Below are positions 7,918 to 13,274 of a stretch of 13,799 nt of DNA, in pieces; position 1 is the stretch's first letter; every line of letters begins with the position of its first letter. The notes beneath the pieces were generated by a model. It saw only the letters and a list, made by a program, of their open reading frames with translations. It ran no database searches and was not told the origin of the DNA. Origin of the DNA: Moraxellaceae bacterium (GTDB lineage: Bacteria > Pseudomonadota > Gammaproteobacteria > Pseudomonadales > Moraxellaceae); NCBI GenBank assembly GCA_003543245.1, contig DPJB01000033.1, positions 1-13,799 on the forward strand. The letters run 5' to 3'. The position numbers and the translations under genes were made by a program.

Positions 7918-8501
7918 GCGGCCCCCTCAGGAGAACCCTCACGCGTGCCGCAATTATCCAGACGACGCACGCCGGCCGGTTCCACTTTTTTCTGCTGCAG
8001 CAGGCCAACAAAATTACACGGACGCTGACGTGCATCCAGCTGATTGGCAATCATGCGCGTCCACGCCGTACGACAGGCATTGGTCGAACCCGGCACACAG
8101 CACACCAGCGTGAAATTGGCCAGCCCCGCCAGCGCACGGCTTTGCATGGTGGAAGTGCCAATCTCTTCGTAGGAAATCTGCCGGAACAACTCGCCAAACC
8201 CGTGCACTTCCTTGTCGAACAGCGGCAGGACAGCTTCCGGTGTGCTGTCGCGCGTGGTGAAGCCCGTGCCGCCGGTAATCAGCACCACCTGCACATTTGC
8301 ATCCGCAATCCATTGTGAAACCACACCACGAATCTGGTAGATGTCATCGCGCACCAGCGCACGATCAGCCAGTACATGGCCAGCCTCCGTCAAGCTGTCA
8401 ACCAGCAGCTGCCCTGAAGAATCCTCGGAAAAACCACGGGTATCGCTCACCGTCAGTACGGCAATTTTCAATGGAACAAACTCGCGAACGGCACTGCTCA
8501 T
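7914..8501 (-). CDS. moaB: Molybdenum cofactor biosynthesis protein MoaB
   Basis: A MoaB/MogA-fold protein. In organisms without MogA, MoaB-type proteins adenylylate molybdopterin ahead of MoeA; E. coli MoaB itself is regarded as inactive. The 195 residues include KIAVLTVSDTRG, DDIYQIRGVVSQWI, VLITGGTGFTTRD, LPLFDKEVHGFGELFRQIS, YEEIGTSTMQSRALAG, PGSTNACRTAW and QLDARQRPCNF, nearly collinear with E. coli MoaB. The frame is open to 8567, but the ATG at 8501 has a strong AGGAGAAGG site and matches the E. coli start. After CNF there is a tail of roughly 33 residues (to EGSPEGAA) where E. coli has only about 5. The stop overlaps moeA by 4 bases, consistent with MoaB acting just before MoeA. Confidence 0.93.
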   Translation of the reverse strand: MSSAVREFVPLKIAVLTVSDTRGFSEDSSGQLLVDSLTEAGHVLADRALVRDDIYQIRGVVSQWIADANVQVVLITGGTGFTTRDSTPEAVLPLFDKEVHGFGELFRQISYEEIGTSTMQSRALAGLANFTLVCCVPGSTNACRTAWTRMIANQLDARQRPCNFVGLLQQKKVEPAGVRRLDNCGTREGSPEGAA

Positions 8502-8660
8502 GAAACCTTCTCCTGTCTTGCTGCCACCGGCGGTGCAATCTGTGGGGCAATGTCCGGCTGCAACCAACCCTTCTTCATGCCAACCACACTGCCACTACCT
8601 GCCAGCCAGATAAATACCCCTTGTGGGCGCCTGCGCTACTCCCGAAGGGATAGGTCGGAA

Positions 8661-8674
8661 TTGATGCGCGTCAA
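8661..8674. promoter_or_regulatory. FNR/ANR-type binding site between moaB and the DGC gene
   Basis: TTGATGCGCGTCAA matches TTGAT-N4-ATCAA at 9 of 10 specified bases and is itself nearly palindromic. It lies 160 bases upstream of moaB (minus strand) and 244 upstream of the likely start of the DGC gene (plus strand). It implies that Moco genes, the DGC gene, or both are raised at low oxygen together with nar. Which promoter it serves is inference. Confidence 0.75.
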
Positions 8675-8710
8675 GTGCGAATGAAACGGCGTGATGCACC
8701 ATGATCACAT

Positions 8711-8735
8711 ACCGTTATACGGTGTATTGTCATAC
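8711..8735. repeat. Two adjacent short inverted repeats (operator-like)
   Basis: ACCGT-TAT-ACGGT (8711-8723) is a perfect 5-3-5 palindrome. GTAT-TGTC-ATAC (8724-8735) is a perfect 4-4-4 palindrome starting at the next base. Together they make a symmetric, AT-containing block about 40 bases downstream of the FNR box, overlapping the candidate plus-strand promoter. This looks like a regulator binding site, but I do not recognise a known consensus. Confidence 0.4.
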
Positions 8736-8917
8736 GTCATCAGCAACCATCGCCACTGCTCGCATCACCGCTGACGACCAGACCAACCTCAATGTTCCGG
8801 TGCCGGCCTGAGCACATGAGCCAGAACTATACCCTGCTTCACGCCGGGGCCGACAGGCTGGGCATCTGCCCCCCCCTGCAACGAGACAGTAACGACAAAG
8901 CAACACGGTACACATCC

Positions 8918-9301
8918 ATGAGCTCTTCCCTGCCGCCACTGGTGTACGCCTGCTCCGGCTGCTCCAATGTGGCACAACTGGCCAACACCCTCGCCTTGCG
9001 ACTGGATCGCGCAAAGCTGGCCGAAATGAGCTGCATTGCCGGTGTAGGTGGAAACGTGCCGGCCCTGGTGAAAAAAGCACAATCCGGCCGACGCATCATC
9101 GCACTGGATGGCTGCCCGCTGCATTGCACCAAAAGCTGCCTGTCACAGCAGGGCGTCACGGCGAACATTCATCTGACGCTGAATGACTACGGCTTGCGCA
9201 AACGTTATGGCGAGGATTGTCGTCCAGAAGATGCAGACCTGCTGTTTGATGAAATCCGTGCAATGCTGGAGAAAAACCACGCAAGCAACACAAACACCTG
9301 A
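8918..9301 (+). CDS. DGC-family putative zinc-binding protein
   Basis: A 127-residue small cytosolic protein with no signal peptide or membrane segment. It has the hallmarks of the DGC family: YACSGCSN near the N-terminus (Cys12, Cys15), EMSCIAGVGG (Cys39) and IALDGCPLHCTKSCL (Asp64-Gly65-Cys66, Cys70, Cys74). The six ordered cysteines suggest a bound zinc or Fe-S centre; no function is established. Members of this family often sit near anaerobic respiration or denitrification genes. The ATG at 8918 is chosen because family similarity begins at PLVYACSGC; its ribosome site is weak. In-frame ATGs at 8816 and 8792 would add residues that look unconserved. It is the only plus-strand gene between two minus-strand Moco transcription units, with an FNR/ANR box upstream. 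It converges on moaE, 21 bases away. Confidence 0.85.
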   Translation: MSSSLPPLVYACSGCSNVAQLANTLALRLDRAKLAEMSCIAGVGGNVPALVKKAQSGRRIIALDGCPLHCTKSCLSQQGVTANIHLTLNDYGLRKRYGEDCRPEDADLLFDEIRAMLEKNHASNTNT

Positions 9302-9306
9302 CACCC

Positions 9307-9324
9307 GACGTGCAGGAACACGTC
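9307..9324. terminator. Possible weak hairpin between convergent DGC and moaE genes
   Basis: GACGTG (9307-9312) and CACGTC (9319-9324) form a 6-bp stem with a 6-base loop in the gap between the two convergent stop codons, partly overlapping the moaE stop. There is no T-run, so at most it is a weak or Rho-assisted terminator. Confidence 0.25.
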
Positions 9325-9781
9325 AGGACGGATCATGCGTCCAGCGTTCGGCTGCCGAGTGATCGCCTTCGCGCTCATCCACCCAGCGTTCGCCCTCAGG
9401 GGTTGCTTCGCGCTTCCAGAAGGGAGCACGTGTTTTCAGGTAATCCATGATGAAACTGCAGGCATCAAATGCGGCCTGCCGATGCGCACTGGCAATACCG
9501 ACAAACACAATCGGCTCACCCGGTGCCAGCTCACCCACACGATGGATGACGTTTGCATTCAGCAAAGGCCAGCGCTGCCCCGCTTCTTCCACGATCTTTT
9601 CCAGCGCATTTTCCGTCATGCCCGGATAGTGCTCCAGGAACATGCCGGCCACCTCGGCGCCGTCGTTGTAGTCACGCACATAACCCACAAAGCTGACCAC
9701 AGCCCCCACGCCCTGATTGGCGGCATGCAAGGCATTCAGCTCGATGCCCGCATCAAAGGTCGCGGTCTGCACCCGGATCAT
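9323..9781 (-). CDS. moaE: Molybdopterin synthase catalytic subunit MoaE
   Basis: MoaE is the large subunit of molybdopterin synthase. With the thiocarboxylated MoaD it converts cyclic pyranopterin monophosphate to molybdopterin. The 152-residue length is typical. Motifs are GAVVSFVGYVRD, LEHYPGMTE, HRVGELAPGEPIVFVG, SAHRQAAFDAC and DYLKTRAPFWKRE. The catalytic lysines are Lys116 and Lys123 (E. coli Lys119 and Lys126), followed by the conserved Trp133. The start overlaps the moaC stop by 4 bases (ATGA), giving a moaC-moaE unit. The usual moaD between them is absent here and must be elsewhere in the genome if the pathway works. Confidence 0.96.
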   Translation of the reverse strand: MIRVQTATFDAGIELNALHAANQGVGAVVSFVGYVRDYNDGAEVAGMFLEHYPGMTENALEKIVEEAGQRWPLLNANVIHRVGELAPGEPIVFVGIASAHRQAAFDACSFIMDYLKTRAPFWKREATPEGERWVDEREGDHSAAERWTHDPS

Positions 9782-10278
9782 GAAGAAACCTTTTCGTAGT
9801 GGTAACGACCGCTCTTGCCGCCGGTTTTTTCCAGCAGGCGCACGGACTCAATCGTCATGCCCTTGTCCACGGCCTTGCACATGTCGTAAATCGTCAGGGC
9901 AGCAACGCTGGCGGCAGTCAGCGCCTCCATTTCCACGCCGGTCTGCCCCGCCAGTTTGCAACGCGACACGATATGCACCACATCATCACCTTCGGCCACC
10001 AGCTCCACCTTGACACTGGTCAACAGCAAGGGATGGCAGAGCGGAATCAGTTCGTGTGTTTTCTTCGCTGCCATGATGCCGGCAATGCGGGCGACCGCAA
10101 ACACATCCCCCTTTGGATGTCCTCCGGACTGAATCATCTGCAGGGTATTGGGCAACATGCGCACACGTGCCTCGGCGATTGCCTCACGTGTCGTCACGGA
10201 CTTCTCGGTCACATCCACCATGGTGGCATGCCCGTCTGCATCAAGATGCGTCAACACAACACTTTCTCCTGTTTTCAT
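9778..10278 (-). CDS. moaC: Cyclic pyranopterin monophosphate synthase MoaC
   Basis: MoaC works with the radical-SAM enzyme MoaA to turn GTP into cyclic pyranopterin monophosphate, the first Moco intermediate. Motifs include ATMVDVTEKSVTTREAIAEA, GGHPKGDVFAVARIAGIMAA, THELIPLCHPL, GVEMEALTAASVAALTIYDM and LLEKTGGKSG. The catalytic pair Asp132 and Lys135 lies in IYDMCKA (E. coli Asp128 and Lys131). The ATG at 10278 has AAGGGTGG upstream and gives 166 residues. A second candidate is the GTG at codon 8, preceded by AGGAG eight bases away; it would give a length nearer the E. coli protein (about 160). The gene heads moaC-moaE and diverges from the CsgD-like regulator gene. Confidence 0.95.
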   Translation of the reverse strand: MKTGESVVLTHLDADGHATMVDVTEKSVTTREAIAEARVRMLPNTLQMIQSGGHPKGDVFAVARIAGIMAAKKTHELIPLCHPLLLTSVKVELVAEGDDVVHIVSRCKLAGQTGVEMEALTAASVAALTIYDMCKAVDKGMTIESVRLLEKTGGKSGRYHYEKVSS

Positions 10279-10633
10279 GCGCCACCCTTGACAACCATAT
10301 TTCAGTTTCAGGCTTCATGCCAGCAGGACCAGGCCGACCATCCCCTGCCTGCCCCAAAAAAACATAATGGCCGGATATGCATAAAAACAGGGCCAATCAT
10401 GTATCCAGAAACTGCTGGCTTGCGCAGCCGTTTGCTGTTCAATCGCCTCACCCAAAGCAAAAGACCGTCAAATTACGCCTGCATCTAATACTAATTTCGT
10501 ATCAAAACAAATGAAAACCGCCTTAAAAGGTTTCATTTAAAGGTAATCCTGTTTCGATATTGTTTTGCGGCTGCTGACGCAACTACAATCCCGCACGCAA
10601 AGGAAGCGACTGAAAAGGATTCAGGACTTCGCC
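10279..10633. other. Divergent intergenic region moaC / CsgD-like regulator (355 bases)
   Basis: No gene is supported. The half next to the regulator (about 10480-10565) is clearly AT-richer than its surroundings and contains the inverted repeat described at 10509-10538 and the -10-like sequences TAATAC (10486-10491) and GATATT (10556-10561), without a good -35. TGGCC near 10368 and GGCCA near 10393 form a loose inverted repeat. No FNR box or NarL pair was found. Confidence 0.4.
10509..10538. repeat. Inverted repeat upstream of the CsgD-like regulator
   Basis: AAATGAAA (10509-10516) and TTTCATTT (10531-10538) are perfect 8-base arms 14 bases apart. CC (10518-10519) and GG (10529-10530) extend the pairing inward with one bulged A. 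TTAAAAGG (10523-10530) is also echoed by TTTAAAGG (10536-10543) 13 bases later. The centre is about 110 bases upstream of the regulator's ATG. It could be an operator, perhaps for autoregulation, or a hairpin in a longer leader transcript. Confidence 0.4.
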
Positions 10634-11305
10634 ATGGAAAAGCACCTTTCACACCGGCCAACCATTTCCGGCCCTGCCAGGCCATCCATCGGCTGGCTTG
10701 CAGGCACCGATGGCTCACCGTCGCACATGATTGATGTGCTTTCACGGCATGGCTATACCCTGACCCATGTGCAGGCAGACACCCCCGGCAACTGCCAGAT
10801 TGTCATCATTGACTGCCGGCATGTGACACTTGCCTGGGCACAACATTTCCTTTCAGGCATTTATAACGGCGATACCGTGCAATCCATTGCCCTGTACGGC
10901 GTCCCGGCGCGCAGCGGCTACGAGCAACTGGTGAGCTGGCCGATGGTAAAGGGAATTTTTCCCGGCGAATGCAACAATGATCACCTGATCAAGGGCATCG
11001 CCCTGATGCTGGCGGGAGAGAACTGGTTTCCCCGCCGCATCCTTGACGATTGGCTGGAACGCCAGCGCAACACGATGGTGCCGCCAATTTTGACGCAGAA
11101 CCTGCCCGAACTTACCGACAGGGAATGCCAGATCCTGTGGCACATCGACATGGCCTCAACCAATGCGCAGATTGCTTTTTCCCTGTCGATCAGCGAGCAC
11201 ACCGTCAAGACGCACATCTACAACATCTTCCGTAAAATCAGCGTGCGTAATCGCACCCAGGCCAGCAACTGGGTAAAAGCAAATCTCAGGAAAGTGGAGG
11301 CATGA
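10634..11305 (+). CDS. LuxR-type transcriptional regulator, CsgD-like
   Basis: A 223-residue protein with a degenerate receiver-like N-terminal half and a C-terminal LuxR/FixJ helix-turn-helix (about 155-217): LPELTDRECQILWHIDMAST, then SISEHTVKTHIYNIFRKISV and RNRTQASNWVKANLR. Both halves resemble E. coli CsgD, the curli/biofilm master regulator, including SWPMVKGIFPGE and LAGENWFPRRIL before the linker. The N-terminal acidic pair of true receivers is missing, although Asp60 (IVIIDCRH) sits where the phospho-acceptor would be, so control by a kinase is doubtful. The ATG at 10634 follows CAGGA; an upstream TTG at 10565 extends the frame but has no support. No kinase gene is adjacent. It lies between moaC and mobA on the opposite strand. 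Its targets are unknown, and I withhold the name csgD because no curli genes are present. Confidence 0.85.
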   Translation: MEKHLSHRPTISGPARPSIGWLAGTDGSPSHMIDVLSRHGYTLTHVQADTPGNCQIVIIDCRHVTLAWAQHFLSGIYNGDTVQSIALYGVPARSGYEQLVSWPMVKGIFPGECNNDHLIKGIALMLAGENWFPRRILDDWLERQRNTMVPPILTQNLPELTDRECQILWHIDMASTNAQIAFSLSISEHTVKTHIYNIFRKISVRNRTQASNWVKANLRKVEA

Positions 11306-11308
11306 AGC

Positions 11309-11322
11309 CGGCAATATTGCCG
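11309..11322. repeat. Perfect 14-base palindrome just after the regulator stop
   Basis: CGGCAATATTGCCG is a perfect palindrome 3 bases after the stop codon of the CsgD-like gene. With no loop and no T-run it is a poor terminator, so a DNA-binding or replication/repair site is possible. No known consensus is recognised. Confidence 0.3.
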
Positions 11323-11371
11323 TTGCGGTCTTTGTGAGCTGCAATCGCAAGAATGATTTCAAACCCGAACA

Positions 11372-11388
11372 CTGGCATGTTCTGCCAG
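11372..11388. terminator. Small hairpin between the convergent regulator and mobA genes
   Basis: CTGGCA (11372-11377) and TGCCAG (11383-11388) make a 6-bp stem with a 5-base loop, 10 bases past the mobA stop on the minus strand. The following minus-strand bases contain only short T stretches, so termination here would be weak. The position between convergent genes suggests a terminator, tentatively. Confidence 0.3.
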
Positions 11389-11398
11389 GCAAAAGTCG

Positions 11399-12001
11399 TC
11401 AGTCCTGTCGAACCGGCATTGTTAACAGCAAGGCCGGCGTATTCAGGTTGGCCAGTCGCGGGTCATCCTCCTCGCAAGGCAGCGGCACCACCCCCAGTGA
11501 CAGCAAGAGCCGGCGCGGACTGCGCTCGCCCGTCGCCCATGCAGCCTCAATGGCCGGGGCGCAGGCACGTGGAATGCAGCAGAACAGGGGCTCCCATTGC
11601 AGACCTCTTTGCACCATCACCGGATGTGCCGGATCGCTGCCAGCCATCCGCAGCAACGACACCAGCAATGCCTCGTCCAGCAATGGCGCATCACAGGGCA
11701 GCACCAGCAGGCAGGAATGACGTGCCACGGCCAGCCCGGCACGAATACCCGCCAGCGGCCCCTGAAACTCATGGTCATCGTCCTGCACCAACCAGTCCGC
11801 AAAATCCGCATAGCGCTCGCCATTGCGATTACAGGAGATGATCAGGTCGTCGGTAAGGGGGCGCACCAGATCGTGCAGCCAGGCGATCATGGGGCGGCCC
11901 TGCCACTCGACCAGTCCCTTGTCCTGCCCCCCCATGCGGCTGCCACGCCCCCCGGACAGCAGCAGGACGGAACAGGCAGGCAGACAGGCAGTATCGTTCA
12001 T
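11399..12001 (-). CDS. mobA: Molybdenum cofactor guanylyltransferase MobA
   Basis: MobA adds GMP from GTP to Mo-molybdopterin to build the bis-MGD cofactor used by DMSO-reductase-family enzymes, including NarG. The 200 residues show the nucleotide-binding loop LLLSGGRGSRMGGQDKG (13-29, Lys28), ISCNRNGERYADF, FQGPLAGIRAGLA and LVLPCDAPLLDEALL, with the metal-binding Asp104 of PCD. The ATG at 12001 is chosen because family similarity begins just after it; the ribosome site is weak (GAG). The open frame upstream to 12172 would extend over the tRNA promoter and is rejected. It stands alone on the minus strand, converges on the CsgD-like gene and diverges from tRNA-Met. mobB is not seen. Confidence 0.94.
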   Translation of the reverse strand: MNDTACLPACSVLLLSGGRGSRMGGQDKGLVEWQGRPMIAWLHDLVRPLTDDLIISCNRNGERYADFADWLVQDDDHEFQGPLAGIRAGLAVARHSCLLVLPCDAPLLDEALLVSLLRMAGSDPAHPVMVQRGLQWEPLFCCIPRACAPAIEAAWATGERSPRRLLLSLGVVPLPCEEDDPRLANLNTPALLLTMPVRQD

Positions 12002-12146
12002 GAGGGTCTCTGGCAAGGCCGAATCTGTCAGGACCCCGCTCGGGCCCCGGAAACGCCGGCGATGCTGGCTGTTTTGGCGGATTGGTGCAAGCGGCCGGCC
12101 ACGCCGATCCGGCGTCCCCGGCATATCTACAGATGGCCCCCGCCTC

Positions 12147-12182
12147 TTGACAAGGCCGGTAGCGCTGGCCAAAATGCGCGCC
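12147..12182 (+). promoter_or_regulatory. Sigma-70 promoter of tRNA-Met with GC-rich discriminator
   Basis: TTGACA (12147-12152) is a perfect -35. After an ideal 17-base spacer comes CAAAAT (12170-12175), 4 of 6 to TATAAT. It is followed at once by GCGCGCC (12176-12182), a GC-rich discriminator of the kind that makes stable-RNA promoters sensitive to ppGpp. Transcription should start near 12182, about 12 bases before the tRNA. Confidence 0.72.
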
Positions 12183-12194
12183 TCTTTTAGAGAC

Positions 12195-12271
12195 GGCTAC
12201 ATAGCTCAGTTGGTTAGAGCGCAGCATTCATAATGCTGATGTCCCAGGTTCAAGTCCCGGTGTAGCCACCA
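12195..12271 (+). tRNA. tRNA-Met (anticodon CAT), elongator type
   Basis: 77 bases with CCA encoded. The acceptor stem pairs GGCTACA (12195-12201) with TGTAGCC (12261-12267), followed by discriminator A and CCA. The D-arm is AGCTCAGTTGGTTAGAGC. The anticodon stem CAGCA/TGCTG encloses the loop TTCATAA with anticodon CAT. The T-loop is GGTTCAAGTCCC. The first acceptor pair is G-C, unlike initiator tRNA, and the GGCTAC acceptor resembles E. coli elongator tRNA-Met rather than tRNA-Ile2 (GGCCCC), so Met is favoured over lysidine-modified Ile. Confidence 0.96.
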
Positions 12272-12288
12272 ATTTCCGCGTTCCAGGA

Positions 12289-12325
12289 AGCCCGGAAGCC
12301 CCAAAATGGCTTCTGGGCTTTTTTT
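12289..12325 (+). terminator. Intrinsic terminator after tRNA-Met
   Basis: AGCCCGGAAGCC (12289-12300) pairs with GGCTTCTGGGCT (12308-12319) through one G-T wobble, giving a 12-bp stem with a 7-base loop. A run of seven T follows (12319-12325). It lies 17 bases after the tRNA CCA end. Confidence 0.92.
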
Positions 12326-12455
12326 CGCCCGATCTCAGTCCGGGTACAACCATAGGCAATCGCAAGAACTGGAGGAATTTGGGACACCCAACCAGCAACC
12401 CGGAAATCAAACCTGCCGAAGACCGGCCAAAGCGCGGACAGACGGAGCCAAAACC

Positions 12456-12485
12456 TTACAAAGCAAAATCAAAACCCGTTATATT
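12456..12485 (+). promoter_or_regulatory. Candidate promoter of the PEGA-like lipoprotein gene
   Basis: TTACAA (12456-12461) and TATATT (12480-12485) are separated by 18 bases, both reasonable sigma-70 matches in an AT-rich stretch. The start would be near 12492, with a leader of about 57 bases ending in a good AAGGA ribosome site. The rest of 12326-12548 holds nothing else I recognise. Confidence 0.5.
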
Positions 12486-12548
12486 CCGCCAGCCAGAAAT
12501 GCTTAAGCCCAAACAATAAGAATCACACACTACATAAAGGAACCAATA

Positions 12549-13178
12549 ATGCGGATTGTCGCTATTGTCGCTATGACGGGAGCCATATTACTGTCTTCGG
12601 GTTGCGCATCAATTGTTGATGGCAACACTCAAAGTGTATCTTTTTCATCCAACCCCGACTCTGCAATCGTCACCCTGAATGGGGCACAGATTGGAAAAAC
12701 GCCGGTAACAGTACCACTCAAGCGTCAGGGTGGAGCGCAAACAATCAAGTTCAGTAAAGACGGCTTCAAAGACTACGAGATGCCTCTCACAACCACATTA
12801 AACCCATGGTTTCTCGGAAACATTATTACCGGAGGATTACTGGGCTCTACAACTGACGGGCTGAGCGGTGCTGCGTTCCAGTACGCACCAGGCCAATACA
12901 TGGTCACCCTGCAGCCCGATGACGTCACTCCCCTTCCTGGTGGGGCTTCGCTGAATGAGTCGCAGAAAATAGTGAATTTTATTGTGATGGGCTATGCACA
13001 AATAGTCGCCGAACTGACATCAACACCGGGCCAGTACACCACATCACTGCTTGAAATGGCTTCAGTTCCTCAGGAAAACCGACCGGAAATGATCAAGAGA
13101 CTCAAAGCACTATCCGGGCTTTATGGGGTAATCCCTGAGTTTGCTGAAAGATCGACCGAAATTCTGTTGAAAAAATAA
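12549..13178 (+). CDS. Putative lipoprotein with PEGA-like domain
   Basis: A 209-residue protein. The N-terminus MRIVAIVAMTGAILLSSGC is a lipoprotein signal peptide with lipobox LSSGC, so Cys19 is the likely lipidated residue. Residues about 28-78 (TQSVSFSSNPDSAIVTLNG, IGKTPVTVPLKRQG, IKFSKDGFKDYE) have the repeat-like beta pattern of PEGA domains, often found in surface proteins. A hydrophobic Gly-rich stretch (NPWFLGNIITGGLLGSTTDG, about 85-104) follows. The C-terminal half (about 135-209, LNESQKIVNFIVMGYAQIVAELTSTP to the end) has a distinct character that I cannot name with confidence. The ribosome site AAGGA is good. Base composition is clearly lower in GC than neighbours. The gene lies just after tRNA-Met and ends near a strong terminator. 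Its function is unknown; an envelope role is inferred. Confidence 0.8.
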   Translation: MRIVAIVAMTGAILLSSGCASIVDGNTQSVSFSSNPDSAIVTLNGAQIGKTPVTVPLKRQGGAQTIKFSKDGFKDYEMPLTTTLNPWFLGNIITGGLLGSTTDGLSGAAFQYAPGQYMVTLQPDDVTPLPGGASLNESQKIVNFIVMGYAQIVAELTSTPGQYTTSLLEMASVPQENRPEMIKRLKALSGLYGVIPEFAERSTEILLKK

Positions 13179-13274
13179 ACCCGAAAACAGGAAGCACTTT
13201 GATACGGGCACATGGTTCCGTTTTATCAGGCGCACACTGCTGACGCGCAGCATCGGCTGACTTCGATCGTTGTG

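Larger units (their letters stand above)
8502..8917. other. Divergent intergenic region moaB / DGC gene (416 bases)
   Basis: No convincing gene is seen here. The reading frame of the downstream gene is open back to 8792 but does not look conserved. The region holds an FNR/ANR box (8661-8674), a single perfect NarL heptamer TACCCCT (8615-8621), nested inverted repeats (8711-8735) and the moaB ribosome site just upstream of 8501. A plus-strand -10 candidate is TATACG (8716-8721); a minus-strand one is TATTTA (8616-8611). Either would place the FNR box near -61 to -63, a class I activation position, so the direction of control cannot be decided. If transcription of the plus-strand gene starts near 8728, its leader is about 190 bases. 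Confidence 0.55.

Noticed and set aside
6634..8028. Long plus-strand open frame (464 codons) opposite moeA and moaB
   Set aside because: It is antisense to two clearly conserved genes. Its translation is a His/Gln/Arg-rich string with no domain pattern, typical of the complementary frame of GC-rich coding DNA.
8502..8660. Moco riboswitch upstream of moaB
   Set aside because: I could not build the known Moco RNA architecture by eye; the leader shows only short local pairings. A covariance search (Rfam MOCO_RNA_motif) would settle it.
8792..8917. Longer N-terminus of the DGC protein from 8792 or 8816
   Set aside because: The added residues show no conserved pattern, and family similarity starts at PLVYACSGC just after the ATG at 8918.
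11353..12190. Overlapping plus-strand open frames opposite mobA
   Set aside because: MobA motifs are intact on the minus strand; the plus-strand translations are Pro/Gln/Arg-rich and without family features.
12195..12271. tRNA-Met as the attachment site of an integrated element
   Set aside because: No integrase gene and no direct repeat of the tRNA 3' end was found downstream in the window.
12195..12271. tRNA-Ile2 (CAT anticodon read as lysidine)
   Set aside because: The acceptor and overall sequence match elongator tRNA-Met better than the GGCCCC-type tRNA-Ile2.
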